A stretch of 64,000 nt of DNA from Hyphomicrobiales bacterium. Lineage in GTDB: Bacteria > Pseudomonadota > Alphaproteobacteria > Rhizobiales > Rhizobiaceae. The notes beneath the pieces are model-generated. The model saw only the letters and a program-made list of their open reading frames with translations, did not search any database and had not been told where the DNA came from. A program made the position numbers and the translations under genes. The stretch lies in assembly GCA_900469345.1 (NCBI GenBank), contig UBWZ01000014.1, positions 186,001 through 250,000 on the forward strand. The letters are read 5' to 3'. This document shows positions 8,892 to 18,401 of this stretch, piece after piece. Numbering within the stretch: the stretch's first letter is position 1; each line of letters starts with the position of its first letter.

Positions 8892-9821
8892 ATGGACCGG
8901 ATGATCCTGCGCGATTTGGCGGTTTTCGAAGTGGTTGCACGTTGCCGAAGCTTCACAAAGGCAGCCTCCGAACTCGGAATAAAACAATCCACTTTGAGCT
9001 ATACGATCAGCCAGCTAGAAAAGAAGATAGGGGTCCCGCTGATCGCTAGAACGACCCGAAGCGTCGCTCCGACCGACCCTGGGCGACGCTTGCTTGAAAT
9101 TCTCGGCCCGGCTATGCGTGATCTGGCGGAGGAAATGCAGACCTTGCAAGAGGAAAGGGCAACGGTAGCAGGCGCCGTACGCGTGACAACAATCCCAGTC
9201 GCGTTTGAGAGCATAATTCGCCCGATGCTGTCGAGCTTCTGTCAGCGCTACCCTCATGTTGTGATCGAAATTTCCACGAACGAGGGACTGGATGATGTGG
9301 TGGCGCAGGGGTTCGATGGCGGGATCCGCTTTGGCAGCCTTATCGACAAGGACATGGTGGCGCTTTCTTTGACCGCAACAACCCCTGTCGTCATCGTCGG
9401 TGCGCCGTCTTATTTCGATAAATACCCCGTGCCGATCAACCCGGAAGATCTAATCGCGCATCGCACCGTATCATACCGGTACATTAGCTCTTCGCGGCTC
9501 CTGCGATGGCCGTTGGCAAAAGGGCACCAGAAGATGGACTACAAAGTTGCTCCCTCTTTGATATTTGACGATGGCGAGGCGATCCGAAAGGTGGTGATAG
9601 ATGGGCTAGGTCTCGGCCTTCTGCTTCGCTCCCAGGTGGCCGCCGATCTCGAAGCCGGCAAACTGGTGCAGGTCCTTGACGACTGGGTCGCCGATTTGCC
9701 GGGATTCAGCCTGTTTTACCCGAGCCGGCGAAGAATCTCGCCCGCGTTTCGGGCCTTCATCGACCATGTGAAGGAGACCGCCAAAGCGAGGAATTCGGCG
9801 TGCCTCGTTAAAGGCCTATGA
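8892..9821 (+). CDS. LysR-family transcriptional regulator
   Basis: 309 residues. The helix-turn-helix is LRDLAVFEVVARCRSFTKAA, then KQSTLSYTISQLE, then LIARTTRSVAPTDPG. It has the CrgA/YafC-like features often seen next to oxidoreductase genes. It is divergent from the quinone oxidoreductase (147 bases apart) and convergent with the flavin monooxygenase ending at 9845. ATCGATAA occurs twice upstream of the start (8843-8850 and 8885-8892, the second overlapping the ATG) and may be a binding repeat. Confidence 0.9.
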   Translation: MDRMILRDLAVFEVVARCRSFTKAASELGIKQSTLSYTISQLEKKIGVPLIARTTRSVAPTDPGRRLLEILGPAMRDLAEEMQTLQEERATVAGAVRVTTIPVAFESIIRPMLSSFCQRYPHVVIEISTNEGLDDVVAQGFDGGIRFGSLIDKDMVALSLTATTPVVIVGAPSYFDKYPVPINPEDLIAHRTVSYRYISSSRLLRWPLAKGHQKMDYKVAPSLIFDDGEAIRKVVIDGLGLGLLLRSQVAADLEAGKLVQVLDDWVADLPGFSLFYPSRRRISPAFRAFIDHVKETAKARNSACLVKGL

Positions 9822-9844
9822 CCACTTTGTAATGGCGAACAAAA

Positions 9845-11380
9845 TCATCGAGCCATCCTAAACCAGCGCGACGCGGCTTCGACAAAGCTTTCGTCATCTT
9901 CTGCCGCGACCCACGCCACATAGCCGTCCGGTCGCACAAGAACGGCCGACACACCAAGTCGTTCTTTAACGTCGCTTGCGATGCATACGAACTGCTCGTC
10001 GAATAGATTTCGATACTCTAAGAGCGGAGAATGGCCATCGAAGTCCAGCAGTACGCCCTTGCCGCCTCTTAAGTATTCGCCGAGCCTCGTGCCATCCGCG
10101 AGCTCGAAGTCGGGAGCGCTGCAGCCAACCAGGGGATGGTCGCCGCAACCAAAATCATAGCGGAGGCGCGTTCCCCACACACGCTCAGCAAAATACGTGG
10201 CACCGTCGGTCGTGTAGACAAGATCACGAAAGATGGCCTCAAGCGCCCTTGAACTTCGGCTGGGCCTCATAATGGCCACCTGCGCGCGCGACCAATCGAG
10301 GACTTGAGCTCCGATCGCGTGTCTTTCAGTTGTGTAACTGTCCAGCAAGCCATCGGGGGCTTGACCACGAATGGTCGATGCGAGCTTCCAGCCGAGGTTC
10401 ATTGCGTCTCCAAGCCCCAGATTGAGCCCTTGGCCGCCCAAAGGCGAGTGGATATGCGCCGCATCACCAGCCAGTAGTACTCTCCCCTTTCGGTATGTCG
10501 TCGCTTGGAAGGCACGGTCGGTCCATGTTGTTGCCTGATGTAAAGCCAGAACAGTGACTTGAACGCCGGAAATGTGCCGCAATACCTTCTGCACATGGTC
10601 GATCGTGATCGGTCTTGTGCGGTGGAAAGCACCGCCGTCAAAATCGACCATCGAGATATTGCCGGGCTTTTGATACATGAACATGCCAGTGGCCGTGTAG
10701 TGGCGACCTGTTGCAAGTGCATCGGGATCCTCGATTTCGACCTGCACGGAATAGCCGGTGAATTCAGGATCGGTTCCGACGAATTCGAAGCCGCCAGATT
10801 TCCGCACCACACTCCTTCCGCCATCGCAGCCGACAAGCCAGCGTCCTTGCAAATCCTCACCGCCAGCGTGGACAGTCACCTCCGTGCTCGACTGCTGAAA
10901 TTCTTGGACACGCGTTCCGCGCCTTATCTCGACACCAATCGCGGCCGCACGGGTGGCAAGGACGGATTCAAGGGTCGCCATTGTGGTTGGAGTGTTAGTC
11001 GCAACGGGACCCGGGAGGTGATACTGCCACTGGCTGACGTCGATCTTGTCGTGGAAAAACTGGATGCCGGCGAAATGCCCTCCGGGTCGACGTGCGTCGT
11101 TGTCACAATGTGGCGCAGAGCTTGTCTTGGGGGAATGAATGCCTGACACGTTCGACAGGCTGACTTCGCTCAGTATCCCGCGACGATAGAGAGCTTCGAG
11201 GGTCGGCACGGAGAGACCACGCATTCCAAACGGAAGTTCCTTTAGGGGCGAGCCAGGGTCTTCTGCCTGTTCTAGCACCAGAACCGACACGCCCGCGAGC
11301 CGAAGCTCGCACGCGAGAAAAAGGCCGACAGGGCCTGCGCCGGCAATCAACACATCATATGTGAACGGAAGATCTTTCAT
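9845..11380 (-). CDS. FAD-dependent aromatic monooxygenase (PheA/TfdB-like)
   Basis: 511 residues from the ATG at 11380, which has GGAG 6 bases upstream. GAGPVGLFLACEL near the N-terminus is the FAD dinucleotide motif, VGCDGGRSVVRKS is the DG motif, and LLAGDAAHIHSPLGGQGLNLGLGDA is the second FAD-binding GD motif. The last 100 residues look like the thioredoxin-like C-terminal domain of phenol-hydroxylase-type enzymes. These use NAD(P)H and O2 to hydroxylate phenols or polyketide aromatics. No neighbouring ring-cleavage gene is present. Confidence 0.9.
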   Translation of the reverse strand: MKDLPFTYDVLIAGAGPVGLFLACELRLAGVSVLVLEQAEDPGSPLKELPFGMRGLSVPTLEALYRRGILSEVSLSNVSGIHSPKTSSAPHCDNDARRPGGHFAGIQFFHDKIDVSQWQYHLPGPVATNTPTTMATLESVLATRAAAIGVEIRRGTRVQEFQQSSTEVTVHAGGEDLQGRWLVGCDGGRSVVRKSGGFEFVGTDPEFTGYSVQVEIEDPDALATGRHYTATGMFMYQKPGNISMVDFDGGAFHRTRPITIDHVQKVLRHISGVQVTVLALHQATTWTDRAFQATTYRKGRVLLAGDAAHIHSPLGGQGLNLGLGDAMNLGWKLASTIRGQAPDGLLDSYTTERHAIGAQVLDWSRAQVAIMRPSRSSRALEAIFRDLVYTTDGATYFAERVWGTRLRYDFGCGDHPLVGCSAPDFELADGTRLGEYLRGGKGVLLDFDGHSPLLEYRNLFDEQFVCIASDVKERLGVSAVLVRPDGYVAWVAAEDDESFVEAASRWFRMAR

Positions 11381-12447
11381 AAACTGCTCCAAACCATCAT
11401 TCGACCGGAGCAGTTCATCGATTGAGAACCACACGGACGACCAAAGGGACGCTGTTCAGCGTCCGTGCTCGTCGTGGGACTCATGCGTTACGCAAGGACA
11501 GAGCTTTCTTTCAAGAAAGGACTTGGGCTAGACCACACCAAATCTGCCTTTTTCGACATTCAGTATTTAGCATCGCCGGGAATGACGCGCAATGTCCTGT
11601 ACCACAGCCTTGGCAAAGGTCCCTGCGATCAATGCGATCCTCAGACCTTCGTCGCGACACGGGAATGCCTTGTTCAGTGTTGCCCAAGCGACGTGCGATC
11701 CTGTTTGCCAGCGCCACGATCGCTGGCATCAGTGGTTTTCTGCGGAGGATGCTGCTAACTAGGAGCTCGGCTGAATCTTGCCGTACCTGAACCAAGATGC
11801 GACCGCACTTACTCCCATGAGTAGAGCGCGTCTTAATGTGCATTCGCTCATCTCGGTTATTCGTCCATGCAGTCACTTTCCTCCGTCGAATCGTTCGGGT
11901 GGTGCCAAGGCAACGCCAGTCTCGATCCTGCTCCCGCTACCCCCTGATGAGCGCTGACCGCACGCCATCGACGCGGAGATGGCGGAACGCAGACCTGTTC
12001 TCGCATCAGGAGGGCAGGACGTGCGCGTCATCGAGGTCGACACTGGCTATCGGCTAGACAACTCGCGCCCGTCTTTAGGCACGCACTTCACACACCAAGT
12101 ATTTTGGAGAGACGGCTAATCCTCGACATCCACCAGCCTTCTGTTGCCCGCCGGTTCCTTGTAGTTCACCTCGGATTTGCTAAGCCTGATTTGACTTTTT
12201 GGATTCTCCTTGTGGAGCGGCGCGCCAGCGGTCTATCCTCGTCCTCACGGTAAGACTTCCAATACGCAAAGTATTTATACTGATCATGTCAGAACGAGGC
12301 GACGGTCAGCACGCAATTGCACAGGGATCAACCAGTCTAAGCTGCAGCAGCGTAGAGAGAGCAACTCGATGAAGCTGGTTAGAAACTCTGCTCACGGAAA
12401 CACGCAGACAGTCACCGTGACGCAACATTATGAGGTCAGTCAGAGAT
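11381..12447. other. Gene-poor decayed DNA
   Basis: About 1.07 kb with no convincing intact gene. The only protein-like trace is a possible IS110 transposase tail at 11676-11790 on the minus strand, listed separately. Open frames here are short, change strand, and lack ribosome sites or family motifs. Confidence 0.6.
11676..11790 (-). pseudogene. Possible IS110-family transposase C-terminal remnant
   Basis: In one minus-strand frame the peptide LRRKPLMPAIVALANRIARR resembles the C-terminal helix of IS110/IS1111 transposases, where a basic-Pro motif is followed by a VALANK-like helix. Similarity is lost on both sides and no inverted repeats were seen. This is a weak call based on one short motif. 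Confidence 0.3.
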
Positions 12448-12669
12448 ATGTCCTACCAATGCAGCAAATGCAACTCGGACGTTGAAGAGGGTTTCTTGCT
12501 TGAGAAGGGGGAAGGGCCTCTCTTATCGTCAGAAACCTGGGTTGCGGGAAAACCTACCAAGGGCATTTTTTCTGGTTTGAGCCTCAAAGGCAAAGTCGTT
12601 TATGACGTGGTAACTTTTCGATGCACCGCCTGCGGCAACCTCGACTCGTATGCTTTGAAGAAGCTATAA
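12448..12669 (+). CDS. Small zinc-ribbon protein (DUF6487-like)
   Basis: 73 residues from the ATG at 12448. Two Cys-x2-Cys knuckles are visible, CSKC near the N-terminus and CTAC near the C-terminus, the pattern of a zinc ribbon. Between them, a hydrophilic stretch with EEGFLLEKG and SSETWVAG resembles a widespread family of small nucleic-acid-binding-like proteins of unknown role. It ends 13 bases before the left end of the mini-element at 12683. Confidence 0.7.
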   Translation: MSYQCSKCNSDVEEGFLLEKGEGPLLSSETWVAGKPTKGIFSGLSLKGKVVYDVVTFRCTACGNLDSYALKKL

Positions 12670-12682
12670 GCTAGAAGAACCC

Positions 12683-12986
12683 TGTCGTTTTGCATTTAAT
12701 CGCAAGATCCCAGTCCCAACAATTACGACAAGATAGCCCGGCACTTAATTTGAGATTTGGCATTTAATTTGAGACTAAAGGCTCTTTTTTGGCAGCAATG
12801 TGAGATTCGCCGCCGGGAAAAAATGGCTGCCTACGGCCAAGCCTCCATCAACAAATGCCTTATATTACAGGAGGTTATTGCCCAACCAGAGAGCGTCCAA
12901 ACTGGAAAATCGCACCGAGTAGTCTCAAATTAGGTGCCATCATCGGCCGAAACGGGCGCATTCTTACAATTAAATGCCAAACGACA
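12683..12986. mobile_element. IS21-type miniature element (non-autonomous or deleted IS)
   Basis: The 304-base segment begins TGTCGTTT and ends AAACGACA. The two ends form an inverted repeat of about 25 bases with roughly three mismatches. Subterminal repeats of the form GGCAnTTAATTTGAGA occur at 12740-12755 and 12759-12777, with an inverted relative at 12920-12938. TG...CA ends with multiple subterminal repeats are the hallmark of IS21-family elements. No transposase is encoded. No target duplication is obvious, which fits an adjacent deletion that also removed the 5' part of uvrA. Confidence 0.7.
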
Positions 12987-13324
12987 GAGGTGAAGCGCAG
13001 CGCATCAAGCTGGCGACGGAGCTGCAGCGCGCCCAGAAGGGTGGCGCGCTCTATGTGCTGGATGAGCCCACGACAGGCTTGCATCCGTCGGATGTCGAGC
13101 GGCTGATCGCACAGCTTAATGCGTTGGTAGACTCCGGCAACACGGTGATTGTCGTCGATCACGACATGACCCTCGCTGCAGCGAGCGACTGGGTCATCGA
13201 CATCGGGCCAGGGGCCGGCGATGAAGGCGGCCGGATAGTTGCAAGCGGACCACCGGAACAGGTTGCCCTTGCAGGAAACAGCCGGACAGCACCTTATCTT
13301 AAGCGAGTTCTCCCGCCCAACTGA
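12987..13324 (+). pseudogene. uvrA: UvrA-like ABC ATPase, 3' fragment
   Basis: About 112 codons remain. The sequence begins inside the ABC signature ([13 protein letters not shown]) and continues through Walker B ([16 protein letters not shown]) and the His switch ([23 protein letters not shown]) to a normal UvrA-like C-terminus. Everything upstream, including Walker A and the zinc fingers, is replaced by the mini-element ending at 12986. An ATG at 12974 inside the element could start translation, but an ATPase half without Walker A cannot work. It was probably an accessory UvrA2-type drug-resistance or repair copy. Confidence 0.85.
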
Positions 13325-13411
13325 GAAAAGTCAATCGAACAATCAGCACAAAGGTCGTTGATCGCAGATAGCGAGCGTCGGCAACATCGAAGCCGCGCAC
13401 TTGGCCGACTG

Positions 13412-13430
13412 AGAGCTACGGCTCTTTTTC
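13412..13430 (+). terminator. Rho-independent terminator after the uvrA fragment
   Basis: AGAGC, loop TACG, GCTCT followed by a run of T. It lies about 90 bases downstream of the uvrA stop on the same strand. The stem is short but the U-run is well placed. Confidence 0.5.
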
Positions 13431-13454
13431 GTCAGTACTTTGAGGTTCTGGCGC

Positions 13455-13760
13455 TCATGGCCGCTTGTCGGCGAGGATAGCCAACTTATGGATCTGTGGC
13501 GGCTTGGCAAACAGGTCTCCTGCCTCTGCCCGGGCCATCAAGGCTGCAGCGACTTGGCCATTTAAGTGAGCATCTCTTCCATCCTCGTCGTCAAAAGTAT
13601 CAAAGATCGCAAACGAACTCGGACCTTCCTGGATCGCATACCAGGAAATCGTGCCTGGCTCCGCGTTGACGAGAGGTATGGCTGATCTCAAGAAATCGGC
13701 GACCTCCTGTTCCTTGCCGGCTTTTGCTTCAAGCGGAACGTAGAGCGCGAATTTGGTCAT
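13455..13760 (-). CDS. Antibiotic biosynthesis monooxygenase (ABM) domain protein
   Basis: 101 residues from the ATG at 13760 with GGAGAC upstream. The pattern MTKFALYVPLEAKAGKEQEVADFL, then PGTISWYAIQEGPSSFAIFDTFDDEDGRDAHL, matches single-domain ABM proteins, small dimeric ferredoxin-like barrels. Many lack a proven reaction; some oxidise quinones, and others are stress proteins. It stands alone between decayed DNA and an empty stretch. Confidence 0.85.
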   Translation of the reverse strand: MTKFALYVPLEAKAGKEQEVADFLRSAIPLVNAEPGTISWYAIQEGPSSFAIFDTFDDEDGRDAHLNGQVAAALMARAEAGDLFAKPPQIHKLAILADKRP

Positions 13761-13793
13761 GACCGTCTCCATGGGCACCTGATCGTGCCGCAA

Positions 13794-14320
13794 GCTGCTA
13801 TACCACGTTTAGCCGCCGGATGTTTCAAGATCGGGCAAATAATGAAGTCCATGGGAAAGCTCAGGTTGATCTAGGATGGCGAACCCTTCGGAATGGTTGG
13901 AAAATAAAAGTCGCGGATCAAAGCTCTTGATGCGTTTCGAACCTGAGACCAGTCGCTCCGTCACCGTATTCGTATTAATTATCCAATCCGAGCTAATGGT
14001 TATTTTCGAAGCAGCTCGAAATGACCTGCCAGCAAACCATCCGCTCACTGAACAAATGTGAAAAAAGGCGGATAACGCCGCCTGAGCCGACCCACGTCCG
14101 CTATCTGCTCGCGCGACTACCTCTTGACCACTGACGGCAAGCGCAAACCTAGTCCAGTTTCCACCGCACCGAACGCGCGACCGATGGGTTACGGGATCTG
14201 ACCTTACACCCGGACTGTAAAATCCTTCCACGATTGACCAGCTTATCAAGTGTGCCGAGTTGCGGCATTTTTCTCCTGCTTCTGTTTAAAGCAACATGCG
14301 CAATCTGATCGTCTCGCGCC
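13794..14320. other. Intergenic stretch without recognisable genes
   Basis: 527 bases. Open frames on both strands lack family motifs and good starts. The right part should hold the promoter of the MFS gene at 14321. No strong inverted repeat was seen by eye. Confidence 0.5.
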
Positions 14321-15934
14321 ATGGGAAATATCATGACCACCGCTGTTACCATCACGCGCCACCAAGCAAATGCCGCAGGTCCCTTCCTGATTGCGGGAGC
14401 GTCCTTGGCTGCCTTGACCGAGGCAATCGCGGGAACAGCCCTTTCGGTCGCGCGTCTCGACATGATGGGGGACGTTGCAGCAACATCAGACGAGTTTGCC
14501 CGAATGGATTTCGGCTATACGGCCGCAAAACTCATCGGGTTCGTGATGACCGCATGGCTTTCGGGACGCTTCACGCTCGGCTCATCGCTCGTTGCGGCAA
14601 CGGTCACGATGACGGCCGCGTCGGGGCTTGCGGCCCTCACCGATGATCTGAACACCCTTTTTGCACTGCGCCTTCTCCAGGGCTTCTCCGGCGGTGTTCT
14701 CCTGGTGAGTGCCCAGTCATTGCTCCTGAAATCATTCCCTTGGCCGCAACAACCGCTCATCCAGAGTGTCTTTGCGGTCGCCGCCGTGGTCGCCCCCGCC
14801 ACGCTCGTTCCTTACGTCCACGGCTGGCTGCTGGACAGTCATTCCTGGACATGGATATTCTTGGGCATCGTCCCGATCGGTATGATGGCTCTCGCTTTCC
14901 TGATCTTGGGTCCTCCGGCTGAGGATGAGGCGCCCAAGCGAATTGGAATGAACTGGCCGTCGCTTGCTTTGTTTGTGATCGCCGCATCTTCACTGACCTT
15001 CGTGTTGAACCAGGGCAATCGTTGGGACTGGTTCGAAGAACCCACCATTCTCCTGCTCGCTATGGTCGGTGTCGTTGCGCTTGCCGGCGTCCTCGCCTGC
15101 CAGTTCCTTGGAGACCAGGATCACTATCTGCTCGACTTCTCGGTATTCATGAACGGTGGTTTCAGCTTCGGCTTTCTGGCCAGCTTCGCAGCAGGCTTCG
15201 CCCTGCTTGGCAGCAGCTATTTGATCCCCTCCTTCGCCATTTCGGTTCTTCGAATGACGCCGACGGAGGCCGGAGCGCTCCTCCTTCCGAGCACGGCCGC
15301 CTTCATCACCACACTCTTCGCCACCGCCTTTGCCATTCGACGTGGTGTGCCACCGCCGCTCACCATTCCGCTCGGCATCCTCGGTCTTATGCTGTCGATG
15401 TGGATGCTGTCCGGCTCGACCAGTGGAAGCGGTATCCCGGATATGTTGCTGGGTGTCCTGGTTCGGGGATGTGCGCTCGGCTTCCTGTTTCTGTCGATCA
15501 CGCTGATCACGATGTTCGGATTGAAAAACTCCGCAGTCGTTGTTGCTGTCGCCCTTTTCAACGTCGGCAGGCAAACCGGTGGTCTCGTGGGTATTGCGTT
15601 TCTTCAGACATTCCTGGAAAACCAGACCGCCCAGAACCGCGCCGTCCTCGCGGCCTACATCACACCCGGTCGCCCGGAAGTTATCGACCGTCTGTCCGGT
15701 GTCACACGGTATCTCTCGACCCATGGTCTGGAACATGGGGCGAGCAAAGCGTCTGCATTGCTCATCGGCAAGTCCGTCGCAGTGCAATCGACAACGATTG
15801 CCTTCAACTCGGCCTTCGTCGCTGTGGCCATGTTTTTCCTGGTAGCAGCACCTATCCTGATTGTTTCGAAGATACTTATCGGAAAGGTGATCGCAAAACG
15901 CCTTCAAGCACGCGTGCAAACCGCGATGGTTTAG
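14321..15934 (+). CDS. MFS drug efflux transporter, DHA2 (EmrB-like) family
   Basis: About 537 residues, the size of a 14-helix DHA2 exporter. Hydrophobic helices fill the sequence. One segment (LQGFSGGVLLVSAQSLLLK) corresponds to transmembrane helix 4, and WTWIFLGIVPIGMMALAFLIL follows. ATGs at 14321 and 14333 are both possible. It exports drugs across the inner membrane using the proton gradient. The membrane-fusion partner is at 16954, with a LysR gene between them on the other strand. Such pairs usually use a TolC-like outer-membrane channel encoded elsewhere. Confidence 0.88.
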   Translation: MGNIMTTAVTITRHQANAAGPFLIAGASLAALTEAIAGTALSVARLDMMGDVAATSDEFARMDFGYTAAKLIGFVMTAWLSGRFTLGSSLVAATVTMTAASGLAALTDDLNTLFALRLLQGFSGGVLLVSAQSLLLKSFPWPQQPLIQSVFAVAAVVAPATLVPYVHGWLLDSHSWTWIFLGIVPIGMMALAFLILGPPAEDEAPKRIGMNWPSLALFVIAASSLTFVLNQGNRWDWFEEPTILLLAMVGVVALAGVLACQFLGDQDHYLLDFSVFMNGGFSFGFLASFAAGFALLGSSYLIPSFAISVLRMTPTEAGALLLPSTAAFITTLFATAFAIRRGVPPPLTIPLGILGLMLSMWMLSGSTSGSGIPDMLLGVLVRGCALGFLFLSITLITMFGLKNSAVVVAVALFNVGRQTGGLVGIAFLQTFLENQTAQNRAVLAAYITPGRPEVIDRLSGVTRYLSTHGLEHGASKASALLIGKSVAVQSTTIAFNSAFVAVAMFFLVAAPILIVSKILIGKVIAKRLQARVQTAMV

Positions 15935-16830
15935 GCCATCCATTTCCGATGCTCGACGAAACGTTCGACCAGAAGATCGATGAACAACCGGACTTTTGTC
16001 GGAAGCTGGCTTCGTTCCGGAAACAGGGCATCGATGGAAAATTCGACACCCCGGTAGTCGGGCATGTTGGACACGAGGCGTCCGGCCTTCAGATCGTCGA
16101 AAACCAGGAAGCTCGGCGCGAGGAACATGCCGTGTCCGGCGAGTGCCAGTTCCCTCAGCGTCTGCGGACTATTCGAAACGAGGGTCCCCTGGACTTTCAC
16201 GCTTTCCTCAACGCCCGCAAGGCTCTCAAAATGCCAAGATGGCCCGAAAGCGTAATATGAATATTGAAGGCAGTTGTGGCTTGCCAGATCACTCGGACGT
16301 TCCGGCGCCGGATGTGATCTGAGATAGTCAGGCGAGCAGACGACAAAGTGCCGCCATGGTGTCAGCTTGCGCGCGATCAGTCTGGAATCCTTCAGCGTCG
16401 TGCGGATGACGAGATCATAACCCTCTTCAATCATATCGATCATTCGCTCGCCGATATCCAGCTCGATCATAACTGAAGGGTATTCCCGCATGTACTCGCT
16501 GATGAGCGGCACGAGAAACGGCGCAATCGCCGTGTTCGTATACAGTTTAAGTGTTCCCCTGGGCGTGGATACCAACGCGCTGGCGAAGAGATCTGCCTCC
16601 TCAAGGTCGGCAAGGATTTGCGAGGAGCGTTCAAAATAGAATTTTCCGGTTTCGGTGAGGCTGACCTTTCGCGTCGTCCGATTGAGCAACCGAACACCGA
16701 GACGATCTTCCAGAGACTGCACGTGATTAGCCACCATTGTCGTCGACATGTTCATGCGCCTCCCGGCGGCAGAAAATCCACCACATTCAACGACTTGTCC
16801 AAAGACCGCCAGGCTCGTTAGCCGATCCAT
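15931..16830 (-). CDS. LysR-family transcriptional regulator of the efflux pair
   Basis: 299 residues. The helix-turn-helix is LTSLAVFGQVVECGGFSAAG, then STTMVANHVQSLE, then LLNRTTRKVSLTETG, the AaeR/DsdC-like pattern often seen beside efflux or redox genes. Its stop overlaps the MFS stop by 4 bases and its start is divergent from the HlyD/EmrA gene. It therefore sits inside the pump locus and is the natural candidate to control it. Confidence 0.9.
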   Translation of the reverse strand: MDRLTSLAVFGQVVECGGFSAAGRRMNMSTTMVANHVQSLEDRLGVRLLNRTTRKVSLTETGKFYFERSSQILADLEEADLFASALVSTPRGTLKLYTNTAIAPFLVPLISEYMREYPSVMIELDIGERMIDMIEEGYDLVIRTTLKDSRLIARKLTPWRHFVVCSPDYLRSHPAPERPSDLASHNCLQYSYYAFGPSWHFESLAGVEESVKVQGTLVSNSPQTLRELALAGHGMFLAPSFLVFDDLKAGRLVSNMPDYRGVEFSIDALFPERSQLPTKVRLFIDLLVERFVEHRKWMA

Positions 16831-16953
16831 GCTTCTCTCCGATTATCTAACCAGACTTTACGGTCCTCACACAATTTCCGAGATTATCATATTAGCTGCT
16901 AAGGCGCATTCTCCTTTCACAGACACAATGCCCCGTTGGACAGGAACGAAGAA

Positions 16954-18117
16954 ATGGACACGGCTGAGCCAGCCCGCAATCCAGTGTTGAAAATCGTCGG
17001 AACACCTTCCGCCAAAATCCAGGATGAACCGTCGGCTGCCACATCGGTCGCGAACGACGGGAAGGGCAAGCGTGCCATCAAGCGCGGCGTGCTCTCGCTC
17101 GTTCTGCTTGCCGGTTTTGCCTACTCAGCTGAGTATGGACACCAATATTGGACGGTTGGCCGCTTTACCGAGACCACCGACAATGCCTACGTCAAAGCCG
17201 ACTTTACCGCCATCGCCCCGAAGGTTTCTGGCTATATCAGGGAAGTTCTCGTCCAAGATAATGAGACAGTGAAGCAGGGTCAGATTCTTGCGCGCATAGA
17301 CGACCGGGATTTCCAGGCGGCATTGTCGCAGGCCAAGGCCGACGTCAAGGCGGGCGACGCCGCGATCGCCAATATCGATGCCCAGATCGCGCTTCAGGTG
17401 TCTCTCATCGCTCAAGCCACGTCCGCCCTGGATGCGTCGAAAGCATCGTTCAAATACGCGCATTCGGAAGCTGCCCGTGCGGCACTGCTCATCACCAGTG
17501 GAGCAGGCAGCCAATCCCGCGTGGAACAAAGCCAGTCCATCCGGGAGCAGGCTTCGGCCGCAGTCGCGCGCGATGAGGCCGGTCTCGTCGCCGCACGCAA
17601 CAAGGTTCCGGTGCTCCAGACCCAGCGCGACCAGGCTGTCGCACAGCGCGAAAGGGCCGCTGCGGGCCTCAGGCAAGCCGAGTTGAACCTGTCCTACACG
17701 CAGATAGTTTCGGCCGTAAACGGCACGGTCGGGGCAAAGTCAATTCGTATCGGCCAGCTTGTCTCTGCCGGAACCCAGCTTATGGCGATCGTGCCACTGG
17801 ACGCCGTCTACGTGGTCGCGAATTACAAGGAAACGCAGCTTGCAGAGGTCCGTCCCGGCCAACCAGCCCAGATCGAAGTCGACGGTCTGCCAGGAGTAGT
17901 GATCAAGGGCCACGTAGACAGCATCTCGCCCGCAAGCGGCCTGGATTTCTCGCTGCTTCCGCCGGACAACGCCACGGGCAATTTTACCAAGATCGTCCAG
18001 CGCATCCCCGTAAAGATCGTCATCGACGATATTGGATTCATAGGGTCGCTGCGCTCCGGCATGTCCGTCGAGTCCACAATTAACACCAAGCTGGATGTCG
18101 AGACTTCATCGTGGTGA
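16954..18117 (+). CDS. HlyD/EmrA-type membrane fusion protein
   Basis: 387 residues from the ATG at 16954 with AGGAACGAAG upstream; a TTG at 16936 is less likely. A cytoplasmic tail precedes one transmembrane segment (GVLSLVLLAGFAYSAEYGHQY). Then come the biotinyl-lipoyl half motif (TDNAYVKADFTAIAPKVSG), a long alpha-hairpin rich in Ala/Gln, and the second half motif and barrel (VNGTVGAKSIRIGQLVSAG). It bridges the inner-membrane MFS pump at 14321 to an outer-membrane channel. Confidence 0.92.
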   Translation: MDTAEPARNPVLKIVGTPSAKIQDEPSAATSVANDGKGKRAIKRGVLSLVLLAGFAYSAEYGHQYWTVGRFTETTDNAYVKADFTAIAPKVSGYIREVLVQDNETVKQGQILARIDDRDFQAALSQAKADVKAGDAAIANIDAQIALQVSLIAQATSALDASKASFKYAHSEAARAALLITSGAGSQSRVEQSQSIREQASAAVARDEAGLVAARNKVPVLQTQRDQAVAQRERAAAGLRQAELNLSYTQIVSAVNGTVGAKSIRIGQLVSAGTQLMAIVPLDAVYVVANYKETQLAEVRPGQPAQIEVDGLPGVVIKGHVDSISPASGLDFSLLPPDNATGNFTKIVQRIPVKIVIDDIGFIGSLRSGMSVESTINTKLDVETSSW

Positions 18118-18346
18118 AGCTCGAAAAGAACCTTCCATATCGCGTTCCGCATGAAACTCGCGGTTGCGATCGCAGCTGGAGTTGCGATGGACGGCGTTGG
18201 TCTGCGAAGAGAGCGCGGGCTTAGTCCCAAGGGAAGTCTTCAGTCTTCTGCGCCCTGACAGCTCCCCAACGGCGGAGCGGGCACTCGCCAAGGAACATCC
18301 GGTTTCTGATCTCCGATTCCGAGTTTCCGATAGTTGACCAGATTCC

Positions 18347-18383
18347 GGATTGACAATCTTACAATCCTGGATAATATCTATCC
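18347..18383 (+). promoter_or_regulatory. Promoter with two overlapping inverted repeats upstream of the Rrf2 gene
   Basis: A near-consensus sigma70 promoter is visible: TTGACA at 18350-18355, a 16-base spacer, and TAATAT at 18372-18377. Two inverted repeats cover it: GGATTG-N9-CAATCC (18347-18367) over the -35, and GGATA-N5-TATCC (18369-18383) over the -10. The Rrf2 gene begins 18 bases later, so an autoregulatory operator is likely. Confidence 0.75.
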
Positions 18384-18401
18384 ATGATTAGGAGAGACAT
18401 C

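Noticed and set aside
11381..12447. Possible small genes on both strands
   Set aside because: The frames are short, overlap each other and show no conserved pattern apart from the weak IS110-like trace.
14990..15943. Long minus-strand frame opposite the MFS gene
   Set aside because: It is rich in His, Arg and Glu, as expected for an antisense frame of a membrane protein, with no start site or motif.
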